Part shown: piece by piece, positions 40,051 to 46,881 of the stretch
Numbering within the stretch: position 1 is the stretch's first letter
How the letters are laid out: every line of letters starts with the position of its first letter
Assembly (NCBI RefSeq): GCF_035474595.1
Contig: NZ_DATIND010000157.1
Location: 1-52,221 of the forward strand
DNA: 52,221 nucleotides
Reading direction: 5' to 3'
From: Longimicrobium sp.
GTDB taxonomy: Bacteria; Gemmatimonadota; Gemmatimonadetes; Longimicrobiales; Longimicrobiaceae
Made by a program: the position numbers and the translations under genes
Notes under the pieces: generated by a model
What the model was told of the DNA's origin: nothing
Databases searched by the model: none
Seen by the model: only the letters and a program-made list of their open reading frames with translations

Positions 40051-40284
40051 CTACGCCCAGTCTCCCGTGACGGGGACCGTCGGGCCGCACGAGCAGGTCT
40101 CGATGGGCTCGCAGGTGCACGGGCCCTGGGTGGCCATGCAGTCGCTGTCCGCCGCGGCGATCGGAGCCACGAGCTGCGCGGCCGCATCCAGGTTGGCGCG
40201 CACGGTCCCGATCGCGCCGCCGCGGGCACCGGTCACGAACGACTGCACCTCCAGCGTCTCCAGCTTCAGCTGCAACTTGCGCAC
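40051..40284 (-). CDS. pinensin-type RiPP precursor-like peptide 1
   Basis: 77 residues from GTG 40284, which has GGAGGAGCCC directly upstream. The leader MRKLQLKLETLEVQSFVT fits the L-x-L-x-x-L-x-V-[EQ]-S-F-x-T pattern of pinensin-family lanthipeptide precursors, and a GTV motif follows (GAIGTVRAN). The last ~33 residues are rich in Cys, Thr and Ser (DSDCMATQGPCTCEPIETCS then CGP), with five cysteines. No lanthionine synthetase is in the window, so modification is unproved; similar orphan peptides are common in this group. Second copy of the leader type at 42118-42255. Confidence 0.72.
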   Translation of the reverse strand: MRKLQLKLETLEVQSFVTGARGGAIGTVRANLDAAAQLVAPIAAADSDCMATQGPCTCEPIETCSCGPTVPVTGDWA

Positions 40285-40533
40285 GGGCTCCTCCGGGAGA
40301 GGGGGATAAGAGAGGGATACGGATAATGTCGATATCTTCGCCCCCGAGCGGAAGCGCCACGCGGGCGATGCGGGCGCGGACAGCACCCGAACCGCCAATC
40401 TGGAGGTGTTCGATCCCGTCCGCGTGAGCGAGGAGATTCGTCCACGGAGCACTCATTCGGCCACCAGCGGCACACATCCGTGCAACCGGGCGTACAACGG
40501 CGAGTGTACCGAACAAACGCCGAATATCGCCCG

Positions 40534-41304
40534 ATGACCTTCATCCCCCCGCAACTGCTCACCTCGGCCAAGTCTCCGCCCGCCGGCGAAGGCTGGCTGA
40601 ACGAGGTGAAGTACGACGGCTATCGCCTCCTCGCCCGCATCGCGGTTGGGCGCGTGCGGCTGTACACGCGACAGGGGAACGACTGGACCGCGCGCCTGCC
40701 GGCCATCGCCGCGGCCGTGGCGGAGCTGGGGCTGGAGCGCGGCTACCTGGACGGCGAGCTCGTCGCCGTCGGCGCGGACGGCCTCCCCGACTTCGACCTC
40801 CTGCACCGCGCGATGCGCGGCGGCCGCCGTGCCCCGCCGCTCATCTACCACGTGTTCGACGTGCTGCAGCTCGGCGGCCGCGATCTCTTCGCGTCACCCC
40901 TGCGCACGCGCAAGGAGATCGCCGCCGGGCTGCTCGCGGGGCGCGGGGGCCCGATCCGCTACGTGGAGCACGTGGCGGACACCGGCGCCGAGCTCTGGGC
41001 CGAGGCGCGCGCGCTGGGCATCGAGGGGATCGTCTGCAAGCGCGCCGGCAGCGGCTACCGCCCCGGCGTGCGCGGGCGCGAGTGGCTGAAGGTGAAGTGC
41101 TTTCACCGCTACCGCCTCACCATCGCCGCGGTCCGCGCGGACGGCGTGGCCGTGGTCGATCGCGATGGCACCGCCGCCGGAACCGTCCCCGTCTACTCGC
41201 GCCGCGTCACCGCCACGCTCGCCCCCGGCGTGGAGGTCGAAGTCCAGGCGCTCGCCTGGCGCCCCGGCCGCAAGCTCCGCCACGCCCGCCTGCTCCTCGA
41301 CTAG
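40534..41304 (+). CDS. ATP-dependent DNA ligase, LigD-type ligase domain
   Basis: 256 residues. Nucleotidyltransferase core: Lys26 of motif I in NEVKYDGYRLLARI, motif III-like YLDGELVAVG, LIYHVFDVLQLGGRDLF, motif IV GIEGIVCKRAGSGYRPG and motif V REWLKVKC, then a short OB-fold tail (VPVYSRRVTATLAPGVEVEV). It matches the ligase module of LigD (NHEJ) without the polymerase or phosphoesterase domains, or a small stand-alone ligase. No Ku gene is nearby. ATG 40534 chosen by the MTFIPPQLL start. It is followed by a bidirectional terminator. Confidence 0.86.
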   Translation: MTFIPPQLLTSAKSPPAGEGWLNEVKYDGYRLLARIAVGRVRLYTRQGNDWTARLPAIAAAVAELGLERGYLDGELVAVGADGLPDFDLLHRAMRGGRRAPPLIYHVFDVLQLGGRDLFASPLRTRKEIAAGLLAGRGGPIRYVEHVADTGAELWAEARALGIEGIVCKRAGSGYRPGVRGREWLKVKCFHRYRLTIAAVRADGVAVVDRDGTAAGTVPVYSRRVTATLAPGVEVEVQALAWRPGRKLRHARLLLD

Positions 41305-41321
41305 TGGTCAGCGGACGCACG

Positions 41322-41354
41322 AAGCCCCGCCTGCGAGTACCGCCGGCGGGGCTT
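41322..41354. terminator. bidirectional terminator after DNA ligase
   Basis: Perfect 10-bp arms AAGCCCCGCC / GGCGGGGCTT around a 13-base loop, between convergent genes. Confidence 0.8.
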
Positions 41355-41385
41355 GAGGGAGATGCGGATTCGTCGCTCGCGCGGA

Positions 41386-41919
41386 TCAGGATGGAGGCGG
41401 TGGCGGCGCGAGGACCGGCGCCCGCGCCGACGGATCGTATCCGAACGGCCGCACCGCCCACTCCCATCGCTCGCGCGGCGCGGACGATCCCCACGCCGCG
41501 CCGATCGCGCCGCCGACCACCGCTCCGCCCCCGCCGAACAAAGCGATGCGGCCGCCGGCGCTCCCCTCGCCCGGGATCAGCAGCCCGGCGATCGCGCCCA
41601 AGCCGCCCCCGACGAACGCCAGGAGTCCCGCGCGGCTGGCCGCGCTCCCACCCGCCGTCCGCCCGCGCGAGATCTCGAGCAGCTGGATGCTGTGCAGCGG
41701 AAACGACTGCTCCGTCCCCGTCGCCTCGTCGCGCACCACCAGCTGCGCGGTGTCGAACCGCGTCACCTGGCCCGTCACCTTGTCCGGCCGGACCGGCGGC
41801 GCGGTCACCCGCACCCGCGCGTCCAGCAGCTGGCGCGTCTGCGCCCCAGCCACTGCCGGAAGCGACACCATCGCCAGCGCGAGCAGGAAAGCAGCGAGTA
41901 TCCCACGCAGCACGTTCAT
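41386..41919 (-). CDS. exported glycine-rich protein
   Basis: 177 residues. Signal peptide MNVLRGILAAFLLALAMVSL ... AVAGA. A strand-rich domain follows (RVRVTAPPVRPDKVTGQVTR, TAQLVVRDEATGTEQSFPLH), then a Gly-zipper-like membrane segment, LLAFVGGGLGAIAGLLIPGE with GRIALFGGGGAVVGGAIGAA. The first part looks like the bacterial SH3/LSm-like 'G.V......L.l' motif seen in small Gemmatimonadota envelope proteins. Function unknown. ATG 41919 follows GACGAGGG; an ATG at 41943 would place an odd tail before the signal. Confidence 0.7.
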   Translation of the reverse strand: MNVLRGILAAFLLALAMVSLPAVAGAQTRQLLDARVRVTAPPVRPDKVTGQVTRFDTAQLVVRDEATGTEQSFPLHSIQLLEISRGRTAGGSAASRAGLLAFVGGGLGAIAGLLIPGEGSAGGRIALFGGGGAVVGGAIGAAWGSSAPRERWEWAVRPFGYDPSARAPVLAPPPPPS

Positions 41920-42004
41920 CCCTCGTCCGATCGCGGGTTCCATGCGCCTGAGAAGGAGCGGACGCGGGGCGTGCAAGACACACGCCCTCCGGATGGCAGA
42001 AACG

Positions 42005-42043
42005 ACGAAGCGCCCGTCGCGGATGACCGCGCGGGCGCTTCGT
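42005..42043 (-). terminator. terminator of RiPP-like gene 2 / tRNA-like fragment
   Basis: Perfect arms ACGAAGCGCCCG / CGGGCGCTTCGT. On the minus strand it lies just past the tRNA-3'-end-like sequence (42047-42067), the same arrangement as at 44842-44903. Confidence 0.75.
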
Positions 42044-42046
42044 CTG

Positions 42047-42067
42047 GATGGGCCGGGGAGGACTCGA
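42047..42067 (-). repeat. tRNA-3'-end-like direct repeat, left copy
   Basis: GATGGGCCGGGGAGGACTCG+A matches 44883-44903 at 19 of 21 positions, same orientation. On the minus strand it reads as the T-loop/acceptor end of a tRNA (TCGAGTCCTCCC..GCCCA). The rest of the T stem is not paired, so it is a remnant, possibly an attachment-site half. Confidence 0.55.
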
Positions 42068-42117
42068 CCCGGCTGCCTTGCCGCGTCCGCCGTCGTTCTG
42101 CGGGCTGCAGCGGTGGC

Positions 42118-42255
42118 TCAGCCGCAGGCGAGGGGGCAGCTGAGGATGCAGGAGCGGTCGTAGGTCGGCGGCACCTCCGCCATCCGGGCCTCGGCAGCGC
42201 AGGTGCCGAACGACTCCACGCGCAGGCTGTCCAGGTCCAGGCGAAGCGTCTTCAT
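42118..42255 (-). CDS. pinensin-type RiPP precursor-like peptide 2
   Basis: 45 residues. Leader MKTLRLDLDSLRVESFGT matches the leader of the first peptide gene (L-x-L-x-x-L-x-V-[EQ]-S-F-x-T). The C-terminal part is short with several Ser and Cys (TYDRSCILSCPLACG). The ATG at 42255 is preceded by AAAGGATCC at a workable distance, and a terminator follows 75 bases after the stop. It is shorter than usual precursors and lacks the GTV block, so it may be a decayed or minimal member. It lies inside the putative degenerate mobile element. No modifying enzyme is seen nearby. Confidence 0.62.
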   Translation of the reverse strand: MKTLRLDLDSLRVESFGTCAAEARMAEVPPTYDRSCILSCPLACG

Positions 42256-42338
42256 GGGAGGATCCTTTGAGTGAGAGTTCCGAAACGGCGAAGCGGAGCT
42301 CCCAGTTTACGCAACAACTTGCGTTTCGTCCATCCTCA

Positions 42339-42560
42339 TGGCGGGCGCCGCAGTTCGACCTCGTGCTGGTGCTGGCGCACCAGACGGGCACCGGATCGGC
42401 CATGCGCCAGCTCCGCTGGTCAGACATCGACCTCGATGGCGGGACGGTTCACGGGTCGGCCGAGCTGGACAAGGTCGGGATGGAGCACACCACGCTTCTG
42501 ACCGACGAGGCCGGCGCGGCGCTCTGGGCCGAACAGAGGCCCCGGCCGGGGATCGGGAAC
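42339..42560 (+). pseudogene. tyrosine recombinase (integrase) remnant
   Basis: One plus-strand frame reads FDLVLVLAHQTGTGSAMRQL, RWSDIDLDGGTVHGSAELDK and VGMEHTTLLTDEAGAALW. This matches the first part of the catalytic domain of phage/XerD-type integrases (the usual box-1 segment TGxRxxxIRQLRWSDIDL and the DKTG...LT segment), but the box-1 Arg is lost, the N-terminal arm-binding domain is absent and the H-x-x-R...Y boxes are missing. It is a fragment of an inactive integrase. Confidence 0.7.
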
Positions 42561-42640
42561 GCACTCGCTCCGCCGGCGGGTCCACCGGCGAATCCGGAAA
42601 AACACCTCTTGTGATGGATGCCAGACGTTCTCGCGCAGCG

Positions 42641-44428
42641 TTATGGAGGTGCTTCGGGGACGTGAGTCTGGGTCGGGAACAGCTCCGCGGGCGCGATCGA
42701 CGGCGTGAGCGCCCACGGCGACGACGGCACGCTCATCGTCCCGCGCGCGACGAGATCGTCGATGCGGATCGAGCGCGAGGCGAGGCGTCCGAAGGCTTCG
42801 AACACCGCGGGAGGCACCGCGGCCGGCGACGTCCCTTCCCGCAGCCGACTGAGCATCAGGGAGAACAGGCCGCGGAGCTGTGCGTCGAGGTACGCGACGA
42901 TCAGCAGCGGCACGCCTGCGATCACGACGGTCCAACCGGGCACGATGATGGTGAAGATCGCTCCGATGATGATGAGCGCGATCAGTCCTCCTCCCATCTT
43001 CACGCCGACGTCGAGCGCCCGGACGGTGGTCAGCCGCAGCGAGGTGACGTGGGCGAGGTCATCCAAATCGGCGGCGAGCACCAGCGTGAAATTCGCCCGC
43101 AGGTCGAGCAGCGCGCTCGGCGACGTGAACGCGCCGCTGATCAGAATCTCCTTCGTGCCGTCCGCCGTGCGCGCAATGCAGAGCGAGAGCTTGCCGGTGA
43201 GGCTGAAGATGCCGACCTGCAGCGTGACGCCGCTCCAGTCGCAGCACACGCCGCGGCCGTCGCTCACCGGCGTCGAGACGGTGGAGAAGGAGAAGACCGG
43301 GAGTTTCTCGATCAGGCAGCAGAGCAGATCGCGCAGAAACTCGTTGCTGATGTCGACCTGCACGTCGAGCGGACCGCTTGGGGTGAAGAACGGAAAGAGC
43401 GGATCGCCCACCGGCGCGCTGCGCGCGAACGCGATCTGCAGGTAGTGACCCGGAACCGAGCCGTCGTAGACGAGCTGCGCGTTCGCATGCGTCGGCAGCA
43501 GCGCGACCTCGCATGACGATCCCGCGGCCGCCGGCGGAAACACCACTTTGCCGGTGCGGCCGGCGAGCGCGAGGAAGCCGCTGCGCAGCGCTTCCCCGAT
43601 CGCGGCGCGCACGCTCTCCGCGAGGCGGTTCGCAATCGCGGTGACGTCGATCACCGGCTGTGCGATCGAGAGCCCTCCCAGGAGCTGGCGCACGACGGCC
43701 TCGATGTCGCGCGTGAGCGTGCGCGCGAGCTCGGCCGCCGGGACGAGGTCGGGAGCAACGGTCCCGACGAGCGGCTCTCCTCCCTGCTGGATCATCACGC
43801 CGAAGCCGCTCGCCGCATCGACTTCGCTGCGCGCATCGAGCGCGAGAAAGACGTTCACCGATGCCGGCCGGCGTGCGGAGGTGAGCTCGATGGGGATCGG
43901 TACGACCGCGGGCAGCGGGATGCCGAGGTTGCCGGCATCGACCGGCATGGCGAGCGTGGCGACGGTGGCGGGCAGCGAGATCGACTCGGTGTGCATCGGC
44001 GACGTCACCGTGCCGGTGAGGTCACTCAAACCGATCGTCGCGGCGCCGGTCGGCAGCGAGATCGTGCCGGCCGTCGCGTCGGCGGGAATCGTCAGGGTGC
44101 TCTCCACCGGCATCGCCGTGAGCGTCGCGGTCGACGTCGGAATGCTCAGCCGCACGTCGCCGAGCGTCAGCCGCAGCGTTCCGGCCTGCACACTCGCGGT
44201 GACCAGCACCTCGCCGCGCGCCTCGACGAACGCCATCACCTGAAAGACGCCGCCCAGCGAGCTGCGCTCGACCGGCACGAAGCGCGTCACGCGCATCGAC
44301 GCGTTCGTCATTCCCGGGATCGAGAGCGGCAGCCATCCCTGCAGATGCGCGACCGCCGGCTGCAACACGCGCCAGATACCGTCGAGAAGAGACCGCCCGC
44401 CGATGCTCACCGCCGAGTCGAATGCCAT
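42641..44428 (-). CDS. large unknown protein with beta-repeat segment
   Basis: 595 residues with no recognised domain. Residues ~70-170 are strand-rich with repeated hydrophobic/Thr patterns (VRLSIPTSTATLTAMPVEST, TIPADATAGTISLPTGAATI, SISLPATVATLAMPVDAGNL). A mixed middle includes two Cys pairs (RDLLCCLIEKLP and GRGVCCDWSG). Near the C-terminus are two hydrophobic helices (LIALIIIGAIFTIIVPGWTV, VIAGVPLLIVAYLDAQL). No signal peptide is obvious. ATG 44428 has GGGAG eight bases upstream. Its codon use looks less GC-extreme than flanking genes, consistent with recent acquisition; this was judged by eye. It is the main cargo of the putative mobile element. Confidence 0.65.
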   Translation of the reverse strand: MAFDSAVSIGGRSLLDGIWRVLQPAVAHLQGWLPLSIPGMTNASMRVTRFVPVERSSLGGVFQVMAFVEARGEVLVTASVQAGTLRLTLGDVRLSIPTSTATLTAMPVESTLTIPADATAGTISLPTGAATIGLSDLTGTVTSPMHTESISLPATVATLAMPVDAGNLGIPLPAVVPIPIELTSARRPASVNVFLALDARSEVDAASGFGVMIQQGGEPLVGTVAPDLVPAAELARTLTRDIEAVVRQLLGGLSIAQPVIDVTAIANRLAESVRAAIGEALRSGFLALAGRTGKVVFPPAAAGSSCEVALLPTHANAQLVYDGSVPGHYLQIAFARSAPVGDPLFPFFTPSGPLDVQVDISNEFLRDLLCCLIEKLPVFSFSTVSTPVSDGRGVCCDWSGVTLQVGIFSLTGKLSLCIARTADGTKEILISGAFTSPSALLDLRANFTLVLAADLDDLAHVTSLRLTTVRALDVGVKMGGGLIALIIIGAIFTIIVPGWTVVIAGVPLLIVAYLDAQLRGLFSLMLSRLREGTSPAAVPPAVFEAFGRLASRSIRIDDLVARGTMSVPSSPWALTPSIAPAELFPTQTHVPEAPP

Positions 44429-44841
44429 GGATCTCCCTTCCGGCAGGATAACAAGATCCTCAACGTCGAGAAGGCACGTTTCGACAAGATGCTTTCCTCT
44501 GAGGGGTCGGGGAAGTCTCTCCCTCGACACTCCCCAAAAGAGCAGTCCGAAATCACGAACAGGGGAGAGCCATGCCTGCTGGGGAACGCCGCCAGATCGA
44601 TGTCGCCCTCGTCGTCGCGCTTGAGCGTGGATGGAGTTCCCCGACGCGTGCTCTCGCCCGAGGTGACGCTGCGCGACCTGCTCTCGCACCGCAAGGGGGC
44701 TGGAAGCGGCGAACTCCATGATGCACTTCACCGGCTACGGCCGCCCCGAATCCTGCGGCGCGTCCGCTGGATGCAACTGGGATGAATGGCGCCCGCGACC
44801 CAAGGTGGTCTGCTGCCGGGAGACTGATTCGCCAGACGGCA
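44429..44841. other. spacer with possible serine-hydrolase fragment
   Basis: About 410 bases. In one plus-strand frame, SPEVTLRDLLSHRKG (about 44658-44700) matches the V-T-[LV]-R-D-L-L-S-H-R-[ST]-G signature of class C beta-lactamase-family hydrolases, but no continuous gene surrounds it. It may be a decayed fragment. Nothing else was recognised. Confidence 0.35.
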
Positions 44842-44874
44842 AAGGCCCCGCAACGTAAACCGTTGCGGGGCCTT
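44842..44874 (-). terminator. strong terminator next to tRNA-3'-end fragment
   Basis: Perfect 14-bp arms AAGGCCCCGCAACG / CGTTGCGGGGCCTT with a 5-base loop. On the minus strand it follows the tRNA fragment end by about 10 bases, as for native tRNA genes. Confidence 0.85.
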
Positions 44875-44884
44875 GCTTTACTGA

Positions 44885-44925
44885 TGGGCTTGGGAGGACT
44901 CGAACCTCCGACCTCACGCTTATCA
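44885..44925 (-). pseudogene. 3' half of tRNA-Ile(GAT), truncated
   Basis: On the minus strand the sequence runs from GATAAGCGTGAGGTCGGAGG to TTCGAGTCCTCCCAAGCCCA: the end of the anticodon arm (anticodon GAT at 44922-44924), variable loop, a fully paired T arm (GGAGG/CCTCC) and acceptor 3' strand with discriminator A. The 5' half is missing; sequence similarity stops in the anticodon loop, where a TIR-bearing repeat begins. Typical of an attachment-site remnant of a tRNA-integrating element. Isotype assignment is from the visible anticodon. Confidence 0.7.
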
Positions 44926-45093
44926 TACCGGATTCGGAGATCGATCGTGCAATCCGGAAGCGCACGTGCGACCTTGCCTATAGATCCTTCGGCCTGCAAT
45001 CGCTCGTGCAGGGGCAACGACGGTGTGGTCGGCCTCAGGATGACGTCTCTCTCTGTGCGATTGTAATGCACAGATAATAGCCAGATCCGGTAT
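44925..45093 (-). repeat. family C repeat with terminal inverted repeats, copy 3
   Basis: Begins ATACCGGATTCGG and ends with the inverse (ATCCGGTAT at 45085-45093). Inside, inverted relative to copy 2, are TAGATCCTTCGGCCTGCAAT and GGCCTCAGGATGACGTC. At ~169 bases it looks like a small non-autonomous mobile element. It sits exactly at the break in the tRNA-like sequence. Confidence 0.75.
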
Positions 45094-45435
45094 CAGTCGG
45101 CGCGATCCCGTGTTCGCTTGTGACCACCACGCGAAAATGCGCGCAGCAGCAACGAATTTGTGACCCGCCGTAATCCTCCGTGCCAGCGCATCCGCCGGAA
45201 ATCGTTCAAGAAATCGTCCAACGCGACATGAGCCGGTGGTTTCTCGACCACGGGCGGGCTGACGAGCGCGGACGCAGGAAGAAGCGGAGGACGAGGGTAA
45301 CGGCGGGGCACCCACCCGGCCGGCCCCTCCCCCCAACTCGATTCACCTCACCCAGGACGGTGAACCGGCGATAGCCGAACGAGCCACCGCGCTTCGCTCC
45401 GGGGGACGCTGCAAATTCCCGATCGCGGACCACTC
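45094..45435. other. spacer without recognised genes
   Basis: About 340 bases between the family C element and the MFS transporter gene. Small overlapping frames exist on both strands; none has a recognisable domain or a good ribosome site. No strong hairpin was found. Confidence 0.4.
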
Positions 45436-46815
45436 CTAGGCCGGCACCGGCGCCGGCTCGCCGGCGGGCGCATCGTCGGGCGCGGGCGCGGCGGCGGACG
45501 CGGCGGGCTTGACGACCGGCGGGATCGAGTCCGCGGTGCGGAAGTGCGGGAGAAGGGCGGCCCAGGCCGTCGCCGAGAGCACGAAAACGCCCACCGTGCC
45601 CAGCAGCAGCCCGAGGCCCCGCGTGGGCCCGGTGCCCATCACCGCGCCCAGGCTGCCGGCCAGCGGCCCGCCCGGCACCAGCAGCGGCTTGAACACCCGG
45701 TCCGCCAGCACCCCCGCCGTCAGGTACGCGATCGGCTCGGTCGACCACACCAGCACCTGGAGCACCGCGTAGGTGCGTCCCTGCACCTCCTGGGGGATGC
45801 GCGGCATCCACAGCGCCATCAGGCTGCCGTTCATCACCGGGATGCCCAGCGTGATCCCGAAGATGCCGGCGGCCACCAGCGGCACCCAGGGAAGCGCGCC
45901 CATCACCATCAGGCACACGCCCAGCAGCACGCCGTAGCCGAGGATGGCCGCCACCTTCCGCTTCGGCCCGCCCCAGAGCGTCATCGCCAGGCTCCCCGCC
46001 AGCATGCCGCCCCCCATCGCCGAGCCCACGATGCCCAGCGACCGCGCGCCCGCGAAGCCCAGCACCAGCGGCGCGTGCAGCACCCACACGTATCCCAGCC
46101 CCAGGTTCACCAGCGCGAAGAAGAGCAGGTGCGCCCGCAGCGCCGGCTGCGAGCCCACGTAGCGCCAGCCGTCCGCGGCGTCCTGGAGCACCCCCCGCTT
46201 CGCCCCTTCCGCCTCGGCGCGGCGCGGGACGGGCGGGAAGCGGACGGCGAAGAGGGTGGCCACCGCCACCCCGAAGGTGGCGAAGTCGATCAGCATCACC
46301 CGCCCCAGCCCGATGGTGGTCACCAGCACGCCGCCCAGCGCCGGGGCCGCGATCCCCGCCAGGCCGCGCGCGAAGTTCATCATCCCGCTGGCCCGCCCCA
46401 GGTGCTCCCGGGGGACGAGCTGCGCGGTGCTGGCCAGCCACGCCGGCCCCTGGAAGGCGCGGCAGGTGGAGGCGACGGAGACGGCCAGCAGGATGTGCCA
46501 GAGCTCCAGCTGCCCCGCGAAGAGCAGCACCGCCATGAACAGCGTGCTGAGCGCGGCGCCGGCGTCGGCCAGCACCATGGTGCGCCGGCGGTCCCAGCGG
46601 TCCGCCAGCGCGCCGGCCACCGGCGACACCAGGATGCCGGGAACCACCGTGCACAGCAGGATCATGGCGAACGGCGTCGCCGACCCGGTCTTCTGGTAGA
46701 TCCACACGCCCACGCCGAAGTCGGTGAGCGCCGTGCCGATCAGCGACACCATCTGGCCGAACCACACGGCGGTGTAGGTGCGCATCCCGGGGGAGAGGAA
46801 GTGGGGGAGCTTCAT
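45436..46815 (-). CDS. MFS transporter, EntS/MFS_3-like exporter
   Basis: 459-residue major facilitator protein with about 12 helices. The N-terminus MKLPHFLSPGMRTYTAVWFG, QMVSLIGTALTDFGVGVWIY, and the motif A-like loop GALADRWDRRRTMVLADAGA are typical of the MFS_3 group, which includes the enterobactin exporter EntS. A Pro/Ala-rich cytoplasmic tail ends the chain. It is the last gene of the NRPS-PKS unit on the minus strand, which suggests that it exports the product; that is inference from position. ATG 46815 was chosen over an upstream in-frame codon (46866) that adds only a basic extension. Confidence 0.92.
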   Translation of the reverse strand: MKLPHFLSPGMRTYTAVWFGQMVSLIGTALTDFGVGVWIYQKTGSATPFAMILLCTVVPGILVSPVAGALADRWDRRRTMVLADAGAALSTLFMAVLLFAGQLELWHILLAVSVASTCRAFQGPAWLASTAQLVPREHLGRASGMMNFARGLAGIAAPALGGVLVTTIGLGRVMLIDFATFGVAVATLFAVRFPPVPRRAEAEGAKRGVLQDAADGWRYVGSQPALRAHLLFFALVNLGLGYVWVLHAPLVLGFAGARSLGIVGSAMGGGMLAGSLAMTLWGGPKRKVAAILGYGVLLGVCLMVMGALPWVPLVAAGIFGITLGIPVMNGSLMALWMPRIPQEVQGRTYAVLQVLVWSTEPIAYLTAGVLADRVFKPLLVPGGPLAGSLGAVMGTGPTRGLGLLLGTVGVFVLSATAWAALLPHFRTADSIPPVVKPAASAAAPAPDDAPAGEPAPVPA

Positions 46816-46839
46816 CGGTCTCGCGGTGGTTGGGTTTCG

Positions 46840-46864
46840 GCCGGGGCGGACTGTCCGCCCCGGC
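46840..46864 (-). promoter_or_regulatory. intercistronic hairpin between PKS and MFS genes
   Basis: Perfect 11-bp stem GCCGGGGCGGA / TCCGCCCCGGC with a CTG loop, midway in the 66-base gap. There is no T tract, so it may be an RNA-processing or attenuation element or a weak terminator. Confidence 0.5.
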
Positions 46865-46881
46865 ACTGGTGCGGACGGCGG

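Noticed and set aside
42267-42614. Functional integrase gene
   Set aside because: Only the first part of the catalytic domain is present, the box-1 arginine is replaced, and later catalytic residues are missing.
44885-45110. Intact tRNA-Ile gene interrupted by the family C element
   Set aside because: Sequence beyond the right terminal repeat (GTCGGCGCG...) does not match the expected D arm or 5' acceptor strand, so the 5' half is not present here.
45093-45311. 72-residue minus-strand frame upstream of the MFS stop
   Set aside because: No ribosome site, no domain, and a basic low-information translation.
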